A stretch of DNA of 64,000 bases, taken from positions 1 to 64,000 of the forward strand of contig JAZNYK010000006.1 of the NCBI GenBank assembly GCA_045594425.1. The letters are read 5' to 3'. The notes under the pieces were generated by a model that did not search any database, was not told the DNA's origin, and worked only from the letters and a program-made list of their open reading frames with translations. Both the position numbers and the translations under genes were made by a program. Shown here piece by piece: positions 27,150 through 36,517 of the stretch. The DNA comes from RGIG1681 sp045594425 (lineage in GTDB: Bacteria; Bacillota; Clostridia; Christensenellales; UBA1242). Position 1 is the stretch's first letter. Each line of letters begins with the position of its first letter.

Positions 27150-28540
27150 ACTCTTAACCCCTTCGGATATAAATTTTTTAATCTTCCATTAACAAGTTTT
27201 GCTCCGCCAAGCGGATAGCCATTTTTTGTTACAACAGCGTATCCCCTGCCTGCCATATTAACCATAATTTCTTCGCCATGCAAATATTTTTTCATTTGAA
27301 CGTCATCAAGTTCAATTTTAATTTTAAACACATCATCCATTGACATAAACATATTATGATTTGGTTCAAACCTACCCTTTTCAATAGACCCCAGTTTAAT
27401 TCCCACACTCACAAACTTTAAACCATCAAGTGCTGTTTGAACGTTAGAATCAACAAGTTCTGGAGCCAAATATAAGTTTTCACCCACTTGATATGGTCTT
27501 TTTGAAATTTTAAATGTAGTGTTTTCTGCCAAGAACTCATCAATCAAATTTCTATTAGTTCTGCCAACTTCTTCAATTGTTCTATAATGTTTTTTCGTAT
27601 GAAGAGAACATTCTCTAGATTCATCCACATTTTTAAAAACTGCAACAAACTGACCTTCACCAACACCCGAAAATGGATAAAACTTTCTTGCAAAATCTGC
27701 ATTATCAATTTTAGCATTGCTTGCGATTGTTGATTTTTTGATATTTTCTGGAACATCTTCAATTTTGTAATTAAAATTTTCCAAGAACCATTCAACAATA
27801 TTTTCATCCTCTGCTTCTGCAAAAGTGCAAGTTGAATAAACAAGTTTTCCACCAGCCGAAACCAATTTTTCAGCCACTTGTAAAATTTCTTTTTGTCTAT
27901 CCGCACACATCTTTACATTTTCTTCACTCCACTCTGAAATTGTTTCAGGATTTTTTCTAAACATTCCCTCCCCAGAACATGGAGCATCAACAAACACATA
28001 GTCAAAAAAGTTTTCAAACACTAAAAGGTTTTCTGGTTTTTCATTTAAAACAACAACATTTTTAAACCCTTGTCTTTCAACATTTGAAAATAACACACCC
28101 GCTCTTGACGAAATGATTTCATTGCTAACCAAAAGTGAATCTTCTGTTATTCTGCAAGCAATCTGACTGGTTTTGCCTCCTGGTGAAGCACAAAGGTCCA
28201 GCACTTTTAATGGTCTGCCTTCTTTTTCAATCCCACTAGAGCACACTGCAAGCATACTAGACGGTTCTTGCAAATAAACAATTCCCGACAAATGTTCTGA
28301 TGAGTTTCCTATTTTTTCATCACTTTTAAACACAAATCCATCGTCAGCATAATCAATCTTTACAATTTCTCCTTTGTGTTTTTCACAAAATTCAGCAACA
28401 GGCATTCTTTTTGTGTTAACTCTAATACCCCTAACAGAATCTTGATTTATTGCTTCTTCATATTTATCATAATCTGCACCTAGAGTGTTTTTCAGTCTAG
28501 AAACAAACCCTTTTGGTAACTTTTCGCTCAAATTTTCCAT
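27146..28540 (-). CDS. RsmF/YebU-like rRNA m5C methyltransferase
   Basis: About 464 residues of the NOL1/NOP2/Sun family. SAM and catalytic motifs are visible: DLCASPGGKTSQIA, VFVDAPCSGEGMFRKNPE and LVYSTCTFAEAEDE, carrying the two catalytic cysteines. The C-terminal part, ending GYPLGGAKLVNGRLKNLYPKGLRV, is the RsmF-type RNA-binding region. It probably methylates 16S rRNA cytosine. The ATG at 28540 has no ribosome site but a -10 box ends 6 bases upstream; the alternative TTG six codons earlier would lie upstream of the promoter's start site. Confidence 0.9.
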   Translation of the reverse strand: MENLSEKLPKGFVSRLKNTLGADYDKYEEAINQDSVRGIRVNTKRMPVAEFCEKHKGEIVKIDYADDGFVFKSDEKIGNSSEHLSGIVYLQEPSSMLAVCSSGIEKEGRPLKVLDLCASPGGKTSQIACRITEDSLLVSNEIISSRAGVLFSNVERQGFKNVVVLNEKPENLLVFENFFDYVFVDAPCSGEGMFRKNPETISEWSEENVKMCADRQKEILQVAEKLVSAGGKLVYSTCTFAEAEDENIVEWFLENFNYKIEDVPENIKKSTIASNAKIDNADFARKFYPFSGVGEGQFVAVFKNVDESRECSLHTKKHYRTIEEVGRTNRNLIDEFLAENTTFKISKRPYQVGENLYLAPELVDSNVQTALDGLKFVSVGIKLGSIEKGRFEPNHNMFMSMDDVFKIKIELDDVQMKKYLHGEEIMVNMAGRGYAVVTKNGYPLGGAKLVNGRLKNLYPKGLRV

Positions 28541-28546
28541 ATTAAA

Positions 28547-28575
28547 ATAATACAACAATTATCAAATTAAGTCTA
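28547..28575 (-). promoter_or_regulatory. Promoter of the rsmF-like gene, leaderless
   Basis: On the minus strand: TAGACT (28570-28575), 17 bases, TATTAT (28547-28552), 6 bases to the ATG. It is divergent from the typA promoter. Confidence 0.55.
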
Positions 28576-28673
28576 GATTTTTTATTGTTTGTTGCTCACA
28601 AATTAGATTTCAGAACAAAATAAACCACTATTATAAATAAAAATAAATTTTATTATAAAATTTTTTCATAATA

Positions 28674-28702
28674 TAGACAAATCTTTTTTTAGGTGTTATA
28701 AT
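28674..28702 (+). promoter_or_regulatory. Sigma-A promoter of typA
   Basis: TAGACA (28674-28679), 17 bases, TATAAT (28697-28702). The start would be near 28709, giving a leader of about 74 bases that contains a terminator-like hairpin. Confidence 0.75.
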
Positions 28703-28720
28703 TAAAGGGTATTTGTTACA

Positions 28721-28760
28721 AGCAGACCGCACAAAGTGTGTGTTTGCTGTAATTTTTTTT
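28721..28760 (+). terminator. Terminator-like hairpin in the typA leader
   Basis: AGCAGACCGCAC (28721-28732) pairs with GTGTGTGTTTGCT (28736-28748) with one bulge and two G-U pairs, loop AAA; after GTAA come eight T (28753-28760). It lies between promoter and ribosome site, so it may attenuate typA. Confidence 0.6.
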
Positions 28761-28782
28761 GTTGAAAATTTAGGAGTTTATC

Positions 28783-30621
28783 ATGGAAGAAATAAAAATC
28801 AGGAACATTGCAATAATTGCACACGTTGACCACGGCAAAACAACTTTGGTTAATGCCCTTTTGAAAGAAGGCGGCGTTTTCAGAGAAAATCAAGCCGTTC
28901 AAGACAGAGTTATGGACTCTAACGCACTAGAACGTGAACGTGGAATCACCATTTTTAGTAAAAACGCTTCACTTATTTATAACGATGTAAAGGTCAATGT
29001 TGTAGACACCCCAGGACACGCAGACTTTGGCGGTGAGGTTGAACGTATTTTAAAAATGGTTGACGGTGTTCTTTTGGTTGTTGATGCTTTTGAAGGCACA
29101 ATGCCTCAAACAAGATTTGTTCTTGAAAAGGCTCTTGCACTTAATCACAAAGTTATTGTTGTTGTTAACAAAATTGACCGCAAAGATGCACGTGTTAAAG
29201 AAGTTATTGATGAAGTGTTAGACCTTTTGTTAGACCTTAATGCAAATGAAGAACAACTTGATTCACCATTTGTGTTCTGTTCTGCAAGAAACGGAATTTG
29301 CTCACTTGACGCAGAAACCGTTGGAACTGACATGAAACCACTTTTAGATACAATTATCACTCACATCCCTGCTCCAACAATTGAAGCAGACAAACCATTT
29401 AAAATGCTTGTTTCATCTTGTGAAGCAAATGACTATCTTGGAAAACTCGCCGTAGGAAAAGTTGATGCAGGAAGTGCAAAACTCAACGAAACTCTCGACA
29501 TTGTGAATTTCCACGATGAAACAAAACACAAAACATTCAAAGTATCGAACATCTTTGAATTTCAAGGTCTTAAAAAAGTTCCTGTAGAAAAGGCAATGCC
29601 TGGCGACATTGTTTGTATTTCAGGAACCGATGATGTAACTATTGGTGACACCATTGCAAACAAAGAAGACCTTTCACCTATTCCTTTCGTAAAAATCAGT
29701 GAACCATCAATTGAAATGGAATTTTCTGTAAATGACTCACCATTTGCAGGAACCGAAGGCAAACTTTTCACATCTCGTCATGTTCGTGACAGACTTTTAA
29801 AAGAAGCCGTTAAAGACCTTTCATTAAAAGTTTATGAAACCGATTCTGCCGATAGATTCAGAGTTTTAGGCAGGGGTGAAATGCACATTTCAATTTTGGT
29901 TGAAAATATGCGCCGTGAAGGCTACGAATTTCAAGTGTCAATGCCAAAAGTTATCTATAAAGAAGAAAATGGCGTAACACTCGAACCAATCGATAACCTA
30001 ACAATTGACGTTCCAGAAAACCAAGTAAGCACAATCATGGGTTCTATGGGTGCAAGAAAAGGTGAACTTCAAAATATGTCACCAAAAGGAAGCCGTATTC
30101 GTTTGGAATTCAAAATTCCATCACGTGGGCTTTTCGGTTATAAAAGTCAATTTTTAACTGAAACCAATGGTGAAGGCATCATGAGTTCAAACTTTTCAGG
30201 CTATGAACCATACAAGGGTGCAATTAGCACAAGAAACTTTGGTGCACTCATCGCCTACGAAACTGGCGAATCAATTGTTTATGGCCTATTCAACACACAA
30301 GAACGTGGCAGATTGTTAATCGGACCAGGCGTTAAAGTTTATGGTGGTATGGTTGTTGGCATTAACCCAAAAGCCGAAGACATCGTTGTTAACGTTTGCA
30401 AGAAAAAACAATTAACAAACATTCGTTCATCATCATCTGATGAAGCATTAAGACTTGTTCCTATCAAACCACTCACCCTCGAAGAAAGCCTTGAATTTTT
30501 GGATGAAGACGAACTTTTGGAAGTAACTCCAGAAAACTTGAGAATAAGAAAGAAAGTTTTAGATCACACCATTCGTGGACGTGAAACATTCAGAAAGAAA
30601 CACGAGTTATCAGGCAAATAA
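28783..30621 (+). CDS. typA: Ribosome-associated GTPase TypA/BipA
   Basis: TypA is a translational GTPase that helps 50S assembly and stress adaptation. The 612 residues match family length. G motifs are AHVDHGKTTL, the effector region ERERGITIFSKNASL, DTPGHADF and NKIDR; EF-G-like domains and the TypA-specific C-terminus (RETFRKKHELSG) follow. AGGAG lies 7 bases before the ATG. Confidence 0.97.
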   Translation: MEEIKIRNIAIIAHVDHGKTTLVNALLKEGGVFRENQAVQDRVMDSNALERERGITIFSKNASLIYNDVKVNVVDTPGHADFGGEVERILKMVDGVLLVVDAFEGTMPQTRFVLEKALALNHKVIVVVNKIDRKDARVKEVIDEVLDLLLDLNANEEQLDSPFVFCSARNGICSLDAETVGTDMKPLLDTIITHIPAPTIEADKPFKMLVSSCEANDYLGKLAVGKVDAGSAKLNETLDIVNFHDETKHKTFKVSNIFEFQGLKKVPVEKAMPGDIVCISGTDDVTIGDTIANKEDLSPIPFVKISEPSIEMEFSVNDSPFAGTEGKLFTSRHVRDRLLKEAVKDLSLKVYETDSADRFRVLGRGEMHISILVENMRREGYEFQVSMPKVIYKEENGVTLEPIDNLTIDVPENQVSTIMGSMGARKGELQNMSPKGSRIRLEFKIPSRGLFGYKSQFLTETNGEGIMSSNFSGYEPYKGAISTRNFGALIAYETGESIVYGLFNTQERGRLLIGPGVKVYGGMVVGINPKAEDIVVNVCKKKQLTNIRSSSSDEALRLVPIKPLTLEESLEFLDEDELLEVTPENLRIRKKVLDHTIRGRETFRKKHELSGK

Positions 30622-30626
30622 TTAAG

Positions 30627-30658
30627 CGGGGGCTTAAAATTTTAAGTTCCCCTTTTTT
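30627..30658 (+). terminator. Intrinsic terminator of typA
   Basis: GGGGGCTTAAAA pairs with TTTTAAGTTCCCC (G-U pairs included), followed by six T. Confidence 0.8.
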
Positions 30659-30682
30659 AATGAAATTTACGGAGATATATTT

Positions 30683-31711
30683 ATGAAAACAACGCCATTT
30701 AACAACAAAAAGTATATTCAAGTTCAAAAAGAAGCAATCTATAACAGAATTAAAGACTACCAAAAACTCTACATTGAAGTTGGTGGAAAACTTTTTGACG
30801 ACTATCACGCAGCAAGAGTTTTGCCAGGATTTGAACCAAACGTAAAAATTCAAATTTTGCAAGAACTTAAAGATGACCTAGAAATCATCTTCTGCATAAA
30901 CGCTAGACACATCATCACAAAAAAGATGCGTGAAGACTTAAACATCACATACGCCAGCGACCTTTTAAGGCTTATTGGCTGTATGCACGAACTTGGAATC
31001 TCCGTTTGCGGTGTTATGATTAACTTTTATGAAGAACACCCTCTTGTTTCAGAATTTATCGAAAACTGTGAAAAAATTAATACCCCAACATACAAATCTT
31101 ATTACATTGAAGATTATCCAAATAACATAAACTTTATTGTAAGTAAAAAAGGTTTTGGCAGAAATGACCATATCCCAACAAGCAAAAAGATTGTTTTGGT
31201 TTCTGCACCAGGTGCAAGCAGTGGAAAACTTAAGGTTTGTTTAAGCCAACTTTACAACGACCGCCTTCGTGGAATCCATTCAGGCTATGCAAAATATGAA
31301 ACCTTCCCTGTTTGGAACCTTTCAACAAATCACCTTGTTAATATTGCTTACGAAATGGCAACAGCCGACCTTTATGACAGAAACATTATTGACCCATTTT
31401 ATCAAAAGGCACACGGCAAAATTGCAACAAATTACAACCGTGATGTAGACGCCTTTCCTGTAATGTCAAAAATGCTTAAAATGATTTATGGCAAAGAAGT
31501 TTACGCCTCACCAACAGATATGGGCATCAACAATGTTGGTTTTGCAATTGATGATGATTACGAAGTTCAAAAAGCATCTATGCAAGAAATTGAAAGACGA
31601 TATCAAAAAATCAAAAAGGCTTATGATAATCTTGAAATTCACACAAAAACATTTGAACGCAGCCTTGAACTTTTAATCAGAGCAAGAGAACTTTTTGAAA
31701 AACTTAAATAA
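30683..31711 (+). CDS. DUF1846-family protein, shorter than usual
   Basis: The sequence KKYIQVQKEAIYNRIKDYQKLYIEVGGKL, then HAARVLPGFEPNVKIQILQEL, is the DUF1846 signature. Other conserved parts are VSAPGASSGKLKVCLSQLYND and GIHSGYAKYETFPVWNL. Usual members have about 500 residues; this one ends at 342, directly before a terminator, so the C-terminal region is absent. The function of the family is not established; the P-loop-like APGASSGK suggests nucleotide binding. GGAGATATATTT precedes the start. Confidence 0.85.
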   Translation: MKTTPFNNKKYIQVQKEAIYNRIKDYQKLYIEVGGKLFDDYHAARVLPGFEPNVKIQILQELKDDLEIIFCINARHIITKKMREDLNITYASDLLRLIGCMHELGISVCGVMINFYEEHPLVSEFIENCEKINTPTYKSYYIEDYPNNINFIVSKKGFGRNDHIPTSKKIVLVSAPGASSGKLKVCLSQLYNDRLRGIHSGYAKYETFPVWNLSTNHLVNIAYEMATADLYDRNIIDPFYQKAHGKIATNYNRDVDAFPVMSKMLKMIYGKEVYASPTDMGINNVGFAIDDDYEVQKASMQEIERRYQKIKKAYDNLEIHTKTFERSLELLIRARELFEKLK

Positions 31712-31715
31712 AAAT

Positions 31716-31743
31716 AAAACACGGAAATATTCCGTGTTTTTCT
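31716..31743 (+). terminator. Intrinsic terminator of the DUF1846 gene
   Basis: AAAACACGGAA pairs with TTCCGTGTTTT, loop ATA, then T residues. Confidence 0.85.
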
Positions 31744-31746
31744 TTC

Positions 31747-31781
31747 AAAAAAAAGATGACAATTATTTGTCATCTTTTTTA
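31747..31781 (-). terminator. Intrinsic terminator of the InlB-like repeat gene
   Basis: AAAAAAGATGACA pairs with TGTCATCTTTTTT; the minus-strand side is followed by T. The stop codon of the gene lies in the loop side of the hairpin. Confidence 0.8.
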
Positions 31782-33052
31782 TCAATCTTAATTTTATTAA
31801 TCATCATATTTTTCAAAAGTTCATCATCTTCAGGTGCTTTTTCTGGCTTTGGTTTAACCTTAATGACTTTTGATGCATCATTAGAAACACCTGTTGATTT
31901 TTTAATGGTCATAAGTTGAATTTTTTGATGAATCTCTTTATCATCATGAGTTTGTGTTTCTGTTGAATTAATTTCTCTAAATTTTTCAACATCAGAAACA
32001 GGTGTGTTTCTTTGAACAAGCATACCTTGTTTTTTTCTAATAATTCCACCCGCTGCAGGAACTTTGATTTCTGTTATTGCAGTGTTTTCACTTTGTTTTG
32101 CAGTATCAAAGTTAATTGTGCTCATAACTTGTGATTTTTTAATCTCTTCATGTTGTGAATCTTCTTTTGGAGTGAGTTTTGTTTCAGGAATAACCTTAAC
32201 TTTTTCACCTTCAGTTTTAATGATAGATGCACTTCCCGCTTCACCAAGTGGTTTTAAACGATATTCAGCAACAAATTCATAATCTTTTGTTAAAAGCATA
32301 CCATCTGTATAGTTCTTCCAACCTGAAAATTCAGATACACCATTATCTGCTGAACTTCTCTTTGGGCTTTTTGGCGCAATGATTGGAGTTCCGTAGATTG
32401 CTGTGCCTTGACTTAAAACAGTTTCACCGTCTTCATCAAAAAATTTGTATGTGTATTTTTTAGGAATAGCGTTATAAACTGCATAAACATTTTCATTTTT
32501 ATAAAATGCGTTTGTGTCTTTATCCCAACCAATAAATTGATATGAGAATTCTTTTGAATCAGGTTTGGTAGGGTTTAAATCTGAAAGGTTTGCACCAGCA
32601 CCATATTCAACAGTTGTTGAATATAAAAGAGTTGTTTTATCGTCATCAAAAACATTGATGTAGCACTTTGTTACCTTTTGAAGGTAAATTGCACGAACAA
32701 CCATATTTCCTTTTTCATCAACACCATTTTTGTCCCAACCAACGAATTCATATGTATATTGATTAGTTGGGGCTTTTGTTGGGATTGGCAAAAATTCTGT
32801 TCCAGAATAGTTCATAGACTTGTCAGAATAAACTGTTTTGACTGCAGAATTATAGTGGAAAAATTCATACACTTTTTCAAAGACTGACCAAATTGCCTTC
32901 TTGATTCTAATCCAAAGTTCTTTTAATGGACGCTTTTTAATATCAACCCACCAAAAGCACACGGCAAAAATTGTGAAACCGAGTGTGCAAAAAACTGTGA
33001 AAACAATTGCGAATGTCACACCAAATGAACCACTAGCCAAAAAAGTATTCAT
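31763..33052 (-). CDS. Single-pass membrane protein with InlB-like beta repeats
   Basis: About 429 residues. A hydrophobic segment (about 8-34) is followed at once by WWVDIKKRPLKELWIRIKK. Three units then carry the Listeria-Bacteroides repeat (Flg_new/InlB B) pattern: YTYEFVGWDKNG, FSYQFIGWDKDT and VSEFSGWKNYTDGM, each ending in an AEY/AVY/RAIY strand. The last 170 residues are Lys/Glu-rich and disordered. By the positive-inside rule the repeats would be cytoplasmic, although such repeats are normally outside. ATG 33052 is chosen because GGGGG lies 11 bases upstream; ATG 33070 is an alternative. The function is unknown. Confidence 0.75.
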   Translation of the reverse strand: MNTFLASGSFGVTFAIVFTVFCTLGFTIFAVCFWWVDIKKRPLKELWIRIKKAIWSVFEKVYEFFHYNSAVKTVYSDKSMNYSGTEFLPIPTKAPTNQYTYEFVGWDKNGVDEKGNMVVRAIYLQKVTKCYINVFDDDKTTLLYSTTVEYGAGANLSDLNPTKPDSKEFSYQFIGWDKDTNAFYKNENVYAVYNAIPKKYTYKFFDEDGETVLSQGTAIYGTPIIAPKSPKRSSADNGVSEFSGWKNYTDGMLLTKDYEFVAEYRLKPLGEAGSASIIKTEGEKVKVIPETKLTPKEDSQHEEIKKSQVMSTINFDTAKQSENTAITEIKVPAAGGIIRKKQGMLVQRNTPVSDVEKFREINSTETQTHDDKEIHQKIQLMTIKKSTGVSNDASKVIKVKPKPEKAPEDDELLKNMMINKIKIDKKDDK

Positions 33053-33160
33053 AAAGTTTATATCCCCCATTTTGTTTTTTGTGATAAAATTTTGCAAGAT
33101 TTTTGCAAAATAAACTTACACTTATATTTTGCTATTTTTTTATAAAATTGTCAAACTAAT

Positions 33161-33193
33161 AAAACAAAAGTGTGAAATTATTCCACACTTTTT
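33161..33193 (-). terminator. Intrinsic terminator of the MacB/FtsX-type ABC operon
   Basis: AAAAGTGTG pairs with CACACTTTT; T-rich sequence follows on the minus strand. It overlaps the stop of the permease. Confidence 0.65.
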
Positions 33194-35481
33194 AATGACT
33201 CAATCATATTAACTTTTTTAACCCTAATTAGAACCAGCGAAACAACCAAACAAATTGTTGCTAAAATTATAAATAAAGACCACACAAAACTAACAAAATT
33301 TATATGATATAAAAAATTCATAACTTCAACTTTGTTTACTGTTAAAACCAATACTAATAACGGAAAACCTAAAAGCATACCAATTGGCATGCCAATCAAA
33401 GCCATAATCAAAACTTCAAAAAACAACGATAGCGTTATTGTGAAGATATTTTGACCAATAACCTTCATTGTGGCAATTTCTTTAATTCTTTCTTTCAAAA
33501 TCAAGAAAATCAAATTCATCAAAACAACAACAGCCAAAAATATCGCAAACACCTTTAACGTTGTTGTCATTAGATTTATTGAAGAAATTTTGTTATCAAT
33601 TGAATCTATTTGCTCTTCAAATGTTGTGGCTGTGTTTGTTCCATTGATTTTATTTATATTTTCCACCAAATTTTCAGGATTTTCCAAGTTTTTAAACAAC
33701 ATATATTTTGTTGCAAATCCCTCATCAAAGCCCAAACTTTTGCAAACATAAACGCCATTGTAAAAACTTGTTTCTTTTAAACTAGAAACCGTTAACTCAA
33801 CAGATTTTCCACCAAGAGAAACAGTTAATTTATCACCCACTTTAATATCAAAGTCATCTGCAACAGCCTTGCTTAAACAAACCCCATCACCAGAAATTCC
33901 AACACCTATAAATTCGGAATTTTCTTTAATTTCAAATAGTGCAATATTTTTTATTTTGTTTCCGTTTGTTGCTTCAACATAAAATTCTAAATATTTTTCT
34001 TTTGACACTATTCCAGACACGTTTTCAACATCTGCTTCAAATGTTGGAGATGTATAGGTTGTTGAAACATCATATTTAATTAATCCCCCAAGGTCGTTTG
34101 CTTTGCTATGATTTAATGTATCACCAATCCCAAAGCCACAAAGCAAAAGAGCCACACACCCTGCAATTCCAAGAGTTGCCATAATTGTTCGAACTGGTTT
34201 TATTCTAATATTTCTAACAGCCATTTTTAACGGAATTGGAAGTTGTTTTAATCTTTGTTTTTTTCCTGATTTTATATTGATTTTTATCTCTTGTTTCAAA
34301 CACGCAATTGGTCTTTTGTGCAAAATTTCATAGCACGCTAAAAATGAAATCAAATAACCAAGCAAAACGATACCAACAAACACAAGCAACATCCAGTGCA
34401 CCGGAAGACCTAATTTTACAAAATCTTCTGGAATACTATAAACCAAATCATATTTAACAAACATAATTTGAGGGATAACAATTGGTCCAGCAACAAGACC
34501 CAAAAGAGAACCTATTGCACACAAATATGCACCATAACTTGAATAATGATTCAATATTTTTTTATCTGGAACACCAACACATTTAAGCGTTCCTATCTTC
34601 GATTTTTCTTGCAATACCAGTTGATTTATTGTTGTTAAAATAACCAAAACTGCAACAACCAAAAAGATAATTGGAAAAATATAAATCATCTTTTTTGATT
34701 GTTCAACTTCAGAATTTAACAAAACCACCGACTCAATCGAAGTTCTGTCGAAGATATAAAAAAGTTCACTTTCAGCGGTTTGATAGTAGTTTTCAATTTT
34801 TTGTTTTGTTTCAGCAATATTATCAGTTTTTATAACCACTTGGTTAAATGGTATTTCCTCAACAACATAAGTCACTCCAGCATTTTCAAGAGCCTCATTA
34901 ATTTTTACCAAAAACAATTCTTCACTAAAAACAATCGGCCATGATGAATAGGTGTCAGCACTTTCAACATAACTCATTGTTCCAGTTATTCTGCAATCAA
35001 TGGTTATTGGAACAACAACAGTATCTGAAATCTGATATTTTAAATCAATTTTAACATTTTCCATCCCCATGGAAATATCATTATTTTTTACAACATTTTT
35101 ATCAATCAAACACCCTGCTCTGCCAGATTCCACAATATAAGAAGAAATCATGCCATCAGAAACATAAATTTTAGACATATTGCTAACATTTTGTTCTTCA
35201 AATTTTGCAGTGGACTCAAAATAGAATCTTTTTTCACTCACAATTTTATTAGAAACATAAAATTGTTCATCTTCCGCCGTTATTTTGTCGGTATAAACCC
35301 ACAAATCTGCAAGGTTTGCCTCTTCAAAATATTTGTTTATTGATTTATCTAAAATATGCGAGTTTACAATAAACCCTGAAAGCAATGTCACTGATAAAAA
35401 CACAATCAAAATTACAGACAAAAATTGCTTAAAATTTGTCTGCAGATTCCTTGACCTGAGTTTTTTCAGAATTTTATTCAT
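33178..35481 (-). CDS. FtsX/MacB-type ABC transporter permease
   Basis: A 767-residue permease: one N-terminal helix, a large outer domain (about 45-265), three helices (IFPIIFLVVAVLVILTTI onwards), a linker, another helix (TIMATLGIAGCVALLLCGFGIGD), a second outer domain and three final helices. This duplicated FtsX arrangement, 8 helices, is typical of YxdM/BceB-like or lipoprotein-release permeases. It works with the ATPase whose stop overlaps its start (TAATG). The substrate is unknown; no two-component system is adjacent. Confidence 0.88.
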   Translation of the reverse strand: MNKILKKLRSRNLQTNFKQFLSVILIVFLSVTLLSGFIVNSHILDKSINKYFEEANLADLWVYTDKITAEDEQFYVSNKIVSEKRFYFESTAKFEEQNVSNMSKIYVSDGMISSYIVESGRAGCLIDKNVVKNNDISMGMENVKIDLKYQISDTVVVPITIDCRITGTMSYVESADTYSSWPIVFSEELFLVKINEALENAGVTYVVEEIPFNQVVIKTDNIAETKQKIENYYQTAESELFYIFDRTSIESVVLLNSEVEQSKKMIYIFPIIFLVVAVLVILTTINQLVLQEKSKIGTLKCVGVPDKKILNHYSSYGAYLCAIGSLLGLVAGPIVIPQIMFVKYDLVYSIPEDFVKLGLPVHWMLLVFVGIVLLGYLISFLACYEILHKRPIACLKQEIKINIKSGKKQRLKQLPIPLKMAVRNIRIKPVRTIMATLGIAGCVALLLCGFGIGDTLNHSKANDLGGLIKYDVSTTYTSPTFEADVENVSGIVSKEKYLEFYVEATNGNKIKNIALFEIKENSEFIGVGISGDGVCLSKAVADDFDIKVGDKLTVSLGGKSVELTVSSLKETSFYNGVYVCKSLGFDEGFATKYMLFKNLENPENLVENINKINGTNTATTFEEQIDSIDNKISSINLMTTTLKVFAIFLAVVVLMNLIFLILKERIKEIATMKVIGQNIFTITLSLFFEVLIMALIGMPIGMLLGFPLLVLVLTVNKVEVMNFLYHINFVSFVWSLFIILATICLVVSLVLIRVKKVNMIESLKSVE

Positions 35482-36209
35482 TACAATTCAATCTCCTCAA
35501 TACTCTTTGGATTTTTTTGAGTAACATCACTCACAACTTTGCCGTCTGAAATCTTAATTACCCTATCTGCAATTTCAGCAATAGCCGCATTGTGTGTAAC
35601 AATAACAACAATTTTATCCTTCTTTTTATTAACATCCATCAAAAGTTTAATAATTTTCTTGCCAGTTTTGCTGTCAAGTGCACCTGTTGGCTCATCACAA
35701 AGCAAAATCTTTGGATTTTTTACAATTGCCCTTGCAATAGCAACTCTTTGCTGTTCACCACCAGAAAGTTCTGACGGAAAGTTATTCTTTCTATCCTCAA
35801 GCCCAACTGCCTTAAGAGCATCAATCGCCTTCATTTCCCCAGGAAGTTCTGCAATTTCAACATTTTCAAGCGCAGTTAAATTTGGCATAAGATTATAAAA
35901 CTGAAATATAAATCCAACAACTTCACGTCTGTATTGAGCAATAGTTTTTTCTGACAAGGTTGTAATATCAACACCTGCAAAATGAACACTTCCATCAGTT
36001 ACTGTGTCCATGCCACCAACAACATTTAAAAGCGTAGATTTTCCGCTTCCACTTGCGCCCAAAATAACAACAAATTGACCTGTAAAAAGTTGAAGTGAAA
36101 TCTCGTCAAGAGCCTTAATCTCACCATAGTCACCATAAAGTTTAGACACCTTTGAAACCGTGAGTGCCCCTGTGTATCTCTCGTCAAAAATAACTATCTC
36201 TTTTTTCAT
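35481..36209 (-). CDS. MacB/LolD-type ABC ATPase
   Basis: About 242 residues with Walker A LGASGSGKSTLL, Q-loop FIFQFYNLMPNLTALENV, signature LSGGEQQRVAIARAI, Walker B LLCDEPTGALD and H-loop VTHN. These wordings are those of the MacB/LolD/BceA group that partners FtsX-type permeases. The start at 36209 is fixed by AGGAG 5 bases upstream; 30 in-frame residues before it are untranslated leader. Confidence 0.95.
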   Translation of the reverse strand: MKKEIVIFDERYTGALTVSKVSKLYGDYGEIKALDEISLQLFTGQFVVILGASGSGKSTLLNVVGGMDTVTDGSVHFAGVDITTLSEKTIAQYRREVVGFIFQFYNLMPNLTALENVEIAELPGEMKAIDALKAVGLEDRKNNFPSELSGGEQQRVAIARAIVKNPKILLCDEPTGALDSKTGKKIIKLLMDVNKKKDKIVVIVTHNAAIAEIADRVIKISDGKVVSDVTQKNPKSIEEIEL

Positions 36210-36284
36210 AATAACTCCTAACGATATTATATTTATTTTGCTGGGCATTGTAAATATTTTTTTGATGTTATCAAAATTAACACA

Positions 36285-36312
36285 TAAAAAAATCACCAAA
36301 TTTGGTGATTTT
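36285..36312 (-). terminator. Intrinsic terminator of the small-protein gene
   Basis: AAATCACCAAA (36290-36300) pairs with TTTGGTGATTT (36301-36311); T run on the minus strand. Confidence 0.8.
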
Positions 36313-36472
36313 AAAGGTCATCAGCATCTTGAATAGGTCGTTCCATATCTTCAGATAAACCAGTGTAACTTCCATAGGGGTCAAACTTATCTGGCTCTAG
36401 AACTTTTTTAATTTGCTCATTAAAAGTATTTTCTTGCAATTTTTTATTCTTTTTTTGTCTATTTTTTCGCAT
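36311..36472 (-). CDS. Small conserved-type protein (53 residues)
   Basis: A 53-residue protein that begins MRKNRQKKNKKLQENTF and ends DPYGSYTGLSEDMERPIQDADDL. The basic start and the DPxGSYTG...PxQDADDL end resemble short proteins I know from many Firmicutes, of unknown role. AAAGGAG lies 7 bases before the ATG, and a terminator follows the stop directly, so it is a complete gene, not a fragment. Confidence 0.75.
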   Translation of the reverse strand: MRKNRQKKNKKLQENTFNEQIKKVLEPDKFDPYGSYTGLSEDMERPIQDADDL

Positions 36473-36517
36473 AATTTTCTCCTTTACTTTTATTTTGGTT
36501 TATCACACTAAAATTAT

